Origin: Roseovarius litoreus
GTDB lineage: Bacteria; Pseudomonadota; Alphaproteobacteria; Rhodobacterales; Rhodobacteraceae
NCBI RefSeq assembly: GCF_900142765.1
Contig: NZ_FRCB01000001.1
Location: forward strand, 434,001 to 498,000
Length of the DNA: 64,000 bases
Reading direction: 5' to 3'
Shown here: positions 61,295 through 64,000 of the stretch, one piece after another
Layout: every line of letters begins with the position of its first letter
Numbering within the stretch: position 1 is the stretch's first letter
Notes under the pieces: generated by a model
Databases searched by the model: none
What the model was told of the DNA's origin: nothing
What the model saw: the letters and a program-made list of their open reading frames with translations, nothing else
Program-made: the position numbers and the translations under genes

Positions 61295-62832
61295 TGGGCA
61301 GCCGAGCGATCAACACATCCCGCACAAGCCGCCGCATCCTGCACCAGGAGGACGGTGCCGGATCGGTTTTCGGCATCTTCGCCGTGGTGATGATATTGCT
61401 ATTGGGGGGCGTGGCGCTGGATGCCACGAACCTCTGGCGTTACCAGCAGATGCTCAAGCAGACGGCCGATGTCGCGGCGCATGCGGGGACCGTGCAACTG
61501 GCCAGCGGCGGGGATGCGACAAATGCCTATAACGCCGCCTTCGCCCTGGTCGAGGCGAACATGCCGCAAAGCTGGTACGGCAACCTGTTCGCGAACCCGC
61601 AGGCTGATATCGAGGTTGTGCATTATGATCCCGACACCGATCTGTTGGGAGGCTCGGGCCCGCTGAACGCCGTCGCCGTGACGCTGCGCCGGGATGGAGA
61701 CTCGGGCAACCCGGTGCCGACCTACCTGCTGCGCATCGCTGATATCATGAATATGGGCGACAGCACCGATCTGTCCCAATGGAACGTCAAGACGCGCGGG
61801 GTCGCGGCCTTTGTCGGCACCAAGAAATGCGTCAGTACCGACGGGCTTTACGCGCAGGGTGAGTTGAACCTGACCTCGAGCAGCGATTTCGGCCCCGGCT
61901 ATTGCCTGCACAGTCAGGACAAGGTCTGGATGCCGCAAAAGAATGCTTTCGCCAAGGGCACAGGCATCAGCATGCCCAATCTGGATAATTGCGGTGGAAA
62001 ATGCGATGACGCCGCCAATCCCGGAGCGACAAGCGCATCCTTCGAGCGCAACCTGATCATGCCGAACCTGTCGGATCACATCGCCTCGGTCGAGCAGGCG
62101 TTTCTGGGGACCGGCGACACCGCGATCAGAGATAGCTTTTTCCGGGACAAGCCCCTTGGCGACCTGTCGCCGCTGGCCGCCATCGGTGTGAACACCGGCA
62201 GCATCACGCAAAAGGGCCAGAGGATCAATCTGAGCCAGTCGGACTTCGAATCCCTGACCAAGATTCCAAGCGGTCTGATGTATAACGTCTCCTGCTCGGG
62301 CGGGGCCAAGTCGATCCAGTTCGGCTCGCCAAAGGGGAACACGAAAAAATCCGGTTTTGGCGGCGGCACGATCGACGTCAGCGACGTGGCGGTGGTGACC
62401 AATTGCGCCTTGGATTTCGGATCGAATGCGAAAGTGGCGGCCTCGATGATCCTCACGACGCTGGAAAGCTCGAACGCATCGATAACCGCCAGTTCGGGAG
62501 CCATGGTCGGCACCGCCACGGGGGTGTGCGATGCCTCTGCGCAGAGCGTTATTCTGGGCAAGTCCGACATGAATGTACCAGCCGATTTCGCCGGATCGAA
62601 TGTCGGTTTCGTGATCGATGGGGATATTCACCTGTCTGCGAGCAGTTCATCTTCGACGATCAATCACAGCGGGCTCAGCCTGCATGCCTCGGGTCAGATC
62701 AAGGTGGCCGCCAACCACACCTTCGATCCCTGCAGCAACCCGCCAAGCGGGTTGATCCCGGCGCTGAAGGTGATCCGGCATGTGGTGCCGACCGGGAATT
62801 TCTTTGTGACTGCAAGCACTTCGGTGAATTGA
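61294..62832 (+). CDS. TadG-related pilus assembly protein
   Basis: 512 aa. A basic start (GSRAINTSRTSRRILHQEDG) is followed by one transmembrane helix with the Tad-domain motif (GSVFGIFAVVMILLLGGVALDATNLWRYQQMLKQTADVAAHAG), then about 450 residues of beta-rich, Ser/Gly/Asn-rich periplasmic sequence with several Cys (CVSTDG, YCLHSQD, NCGGKCDD). There is no clear von Willebrand A domain. It is coupled to the TadE-like gene by a TGATG overlap and they may form a membrane complex. Confidence 0.85.
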   Translation: MGSRAINTSRTSRRILHQEDGAGSVFGIFAVVMILLLGGVALDATNLWRYQQMLKQTADVAAHAGTVQLASGGDATNAYNAAFALVEANMPQSWYGNLFANPQADIEVVHYDPDTDLLGGSGPLNAVAVTLRRDGDSGNPVPTYLLRIADIMNMGDSTDLSQWNVKTRGVAAFVGTKKCVSTDGLYAQGELNLTSSSDFGPGYCLHSQDKVWMPQKNAFAKGTGISMPNLDNCGGKCDDAANPGATSASFERNLIMPNLSDHIASVEQAFLGTGDTAIRDSFFRDKPLGDLSPLAAIGVNTGSITQKGQRINLSQSDFESLTKIPSGLMYNVSCSGGAKSIQFGSPKGNTKKSGFGGGTIDVSDVAVVTNCALDFGSNAKVAASMILTTLESSNASITASSGAMVGTATGVCDASAQSVILGKSDMNVPADFAGSNVGFVIDGDIHLSASSSSSTINHSGLSLHASGQIKVAANHTFDPCSNPPSGLIPALKVIRHVVPTGNFFVTASTSVN

Positions 62833-62859
62833 CGGCACAAAGGCAGCAACGGAAACCAT

Positions 62860-62881
62860 TCAGGGCCCCGAGGGGCCCTGA
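62860..62881. terminator. bidirectional hairpin between the TadG-like and IalB-like genes
   Basis: Perfect 10-bp stem TCAGGGCCCC/GGGGCCCTGA with a 2-nt loop, 28 nt after the TadG-like stop, between convergent genes. Confidence 0.7.
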
Positions 62882-62905
62882 GTCATGTTCGGCAGCGGTG
62901 CAAGA

Positions 62906-63433
62906 TCACTTGCAGCGGCGTTCGGCCTCTTCGACGGCGGCGGTGTAGCCCAGAAGAGAGAACGTATCCTTGGTCTGGGTGCCACGGGACGAGCGGGCCG
63001 TGAAAACCGCATCGGTGCCGCGCTTCATCGCCGCGATGATCTTGGCGTCATCCGATGTGCTTGCAGGCCAGGCCCATTCGCCATCGGTGAACAGCTCGAA
63101 CTCGGTGCCGCCGATATTGACGTTCACCGTGGAGCCGCCAGCGAAAGGATAACCACCGGTAAAGGCCACCTGCCCCTGCACATCCGCATCGGGGCGATAG
63201 AATGTCATCAGCAGGATATCCCCGCGACGCACGGCAACGACCCGGCCATCCTTTGTGTTGACCGTTTCGGTGGGCGACGACACGGCCCAGCATTCACGCG
63301 GATCATTGTCCTCGAACACGCTCCATGCGGTTTCTGCCGCAACCTGATTGGTGCTTTCATTCTGGGCGAAACCGGCTGTCGCCATCAGGGCGAAGGCCAG
63401 TCCAGCCAATCCGCCTGCTATTCGTGATACCAT
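62906..63433 (-). CDS. invasion-associated locus B (IalB) family protein
   Basis: 175 aa with a Sec signal (MVSRIAGGLAGLAFALMATAGFA). The periplasmic domain has IalB features: WSVFEDNDPRECWAVSSPTE, RGDILLMTFYRPDADVQGQVAFTGGYPF, FELFTDGEWAWP and a terminal EERRC-like AERRCK; the two Cys could pair. GGAGG lies 7 nt before ATG 63433 and decides the start over a TTG five codons earlier. IalB is a virulence factor in Bartonella; in free-living roseobacters the role is unknown. Confidence 0.9.
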   Translation of the reverse strand: MVSRIAGGLAGLAFALMATAGFAQNESTNQVAAETAWSVFEDNDPRECWAVSSPTETVNTKDGRVVAVRRGDILLMTFYRPDADVQGQVAFTGGYPFAGGSTVNVNIGGTEFELFTDGEWAWPASTSDDAKIIAAMKRGTDAVFTARSSRGTQTKDTFSLLGYTAAVEEAERRCK

Positions 63434-63618
63434 ATGTCCAGCCTCCAAGCTGTCCTTAGCCTCAATCTTCGGGCCGCAACCCTCTGGAAGGGGAGTTGTA
63501 TCTTGCGCGGCCTTTTCATACTCGACATAGCAAGTTTAGCCTGAAACAGGCGAGACATGAAAGACGCAATTGGCGGAAAACCGCACAGCGGCGCCGCGAC
63601 CGAAACGCAGAGGCCCAT

Positions 63619-64000
63619 ATGACCGAACCTGTTAAAATGACCGAAATCTGGCGCGGACCGCTGGCCGAAAGCGTTCATCGGGGACATGCGGTGATCTGCG
63701 ATGCGGCGGGCGAGATCGTGGACGCCTGGGGCGATCCCGAAACCGTGGTGTTGCCGCGCAGTTCGGCCAAGATGCTGCAGGCCCTGCCACTGGTCGAAAG
63801 CGGCGCTGCCGAGGCGCACCGGCTTACGGCTGAGCATCTGGCGCTGGCCTGCGCCTCGCATGAGGGGGCGGAGATCCATACCGACCGGGTCGGCGCATGG
63901 CTGGCGGATCTGGGGCTGTCGGATGACGATTTCCGCTGCGGGGCGCATATGCCCAAGGACAGCGAGGCCCGCAACGCCCTGATCCGCGCGGGTAAGGAAC
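63619..64000 (+). CDS. asparaginase (AnsA/Asparaginase_II family), N-terminal part
   Basis: 127 residues before the right edge: MTEPVKMTEIWRGPLAESVHRGHAVICDAAG, then VVLPRSSAKMLQALPLVESGAA and LALACASHEGAEIHTDRV. These match the rhizobial-type asparaginase family (PF06089), which hydrolyses asparagine to aspartate and is unrelated to E. coli AnsA/AnsB. ATG 63637 is an alternative start. The remainder is outside the window. Confidence 0.9.
   Translation, partial: MTEPVKMTEIWRGPLAESVHRGHAVICDAAGEIVDAWGDPETVVLPRSSAKMLQALPLVESGAAEAHRLTAEHLALACASHEGAEIHTDRVGAWLADLGLSDDDFRCGAHMPKDSEARNALIRAGKE

Overview
The window is about 64 kb of GC-rich chromosome from an alphaproteobacterium, most likely a member of the Roseobacter group (Rhodobacterales/Rhodobacteraceae). 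The indications are the betICB plus choXWV choline locus, an ETF-ubiquinone oxidoreductase, a tiny aa3-type cytochrome oxidase subunit IV, Hint-domain surface or secreted proteins, an Irr-type iron box, and many short alphaproteobacterial proteins (DUF465, DUF2007, DUF983, TIGR02186, IalB). No rRNA, tRNA, CRISPR array, transposase or phage gene was seen. Genes are dense, with many ATGA stop/start overlaps.

Layout. 1-7.7 kb is an osmoprotection and choline locus: betI-betC-betB leftwards (betB runs off the edge), and rightwards an orphan Tat-exported family-5 solute-binding protein followed by the choline ABC transporter choX-choW-choV. A BetI-like operator lies between the two arms. 7.7-14.6 kb is a leftward housekeeping block: an EamA transporter, an MltB-type lytic transglycosylase, rnr, and the overlapping set dapE-GNAT-DUF2064 protein. 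14.8-17.5 kb holds two adjacent Hint-domain proteins, one with intact catalytic residues and one degenerate. 17.5-25.3 kb carries a small unknown, a rhodanese, dapD, a LOG-family protein, an amidoligase/glutamine-amidotransferase pair, rlmN, tag and a stand-alone EAL protein. 25.5-27.5 kb is phaA-phaB (polyhydroxyalkanoate precursors). 27.7-34.3 kb carries DUF465, a TrmN6-like methyltransferase, DUF2007, a polyprenyl diphosphate synthase, ispE, a TPR protein and ETF-QO. 34.6-36.7 kb carries greA, a membrane protein and a universal stress protein.

36.7-37.8 kb is the most unusual non-coding stretch: two dyads, an orphan Phd-like antitoxin, three 34-bp tandem repeats and a CA/GA-rich low-complexity block. 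It is followed by an Irr-like box in front of nfu-tsaB-rimI. 39.5-45.5 kb carries a TauE/SafE permease with TIGR02186, several unknowns, a cysteine-less SUMF1-like protein, a COG4091 oxidoreductase and DUF983. 45.7-50.2 kb is a GAF protein, a 103-aa unknown and livHMGF without a binding protein. 50.3-54.5 kb is the molybdenum-cofactor operon fdhD-mobA-mobB-moeA, where moeA carries an extra N-terminal domain. 54.5-60.4 kb carries azlCD, a lipoprotein, the cox subunit IV, an MBL hydrolase, a DmdC-like acyl-CoA dehydrogenase and a Sua5-type protein. 60.8-62.8 kb is a TadE/TadG-type pair behind a sigma-54-like promoter, and the window ends with an IalB-family protein and the start of an asparaginase.

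Functional links. The choline genes together import choline, hydrolyse choline-O-sulfate and make glycine betaine. tsaB and the Sua5-type protein both serve t6A tRNA modification, though 20 kb apart. dapE and dapD serve lysine and diaminopimelate synthesis. fdhD, mobA, mobB and moeA mature molybdoenzymes. No single system here is clearly new. The best candidates for a second look are the Hint pair, the amidoligase/amidotransferase pair, the MoeA fusion, the GAF/103-aa/liv cluster and the repeat block at 37 kb.
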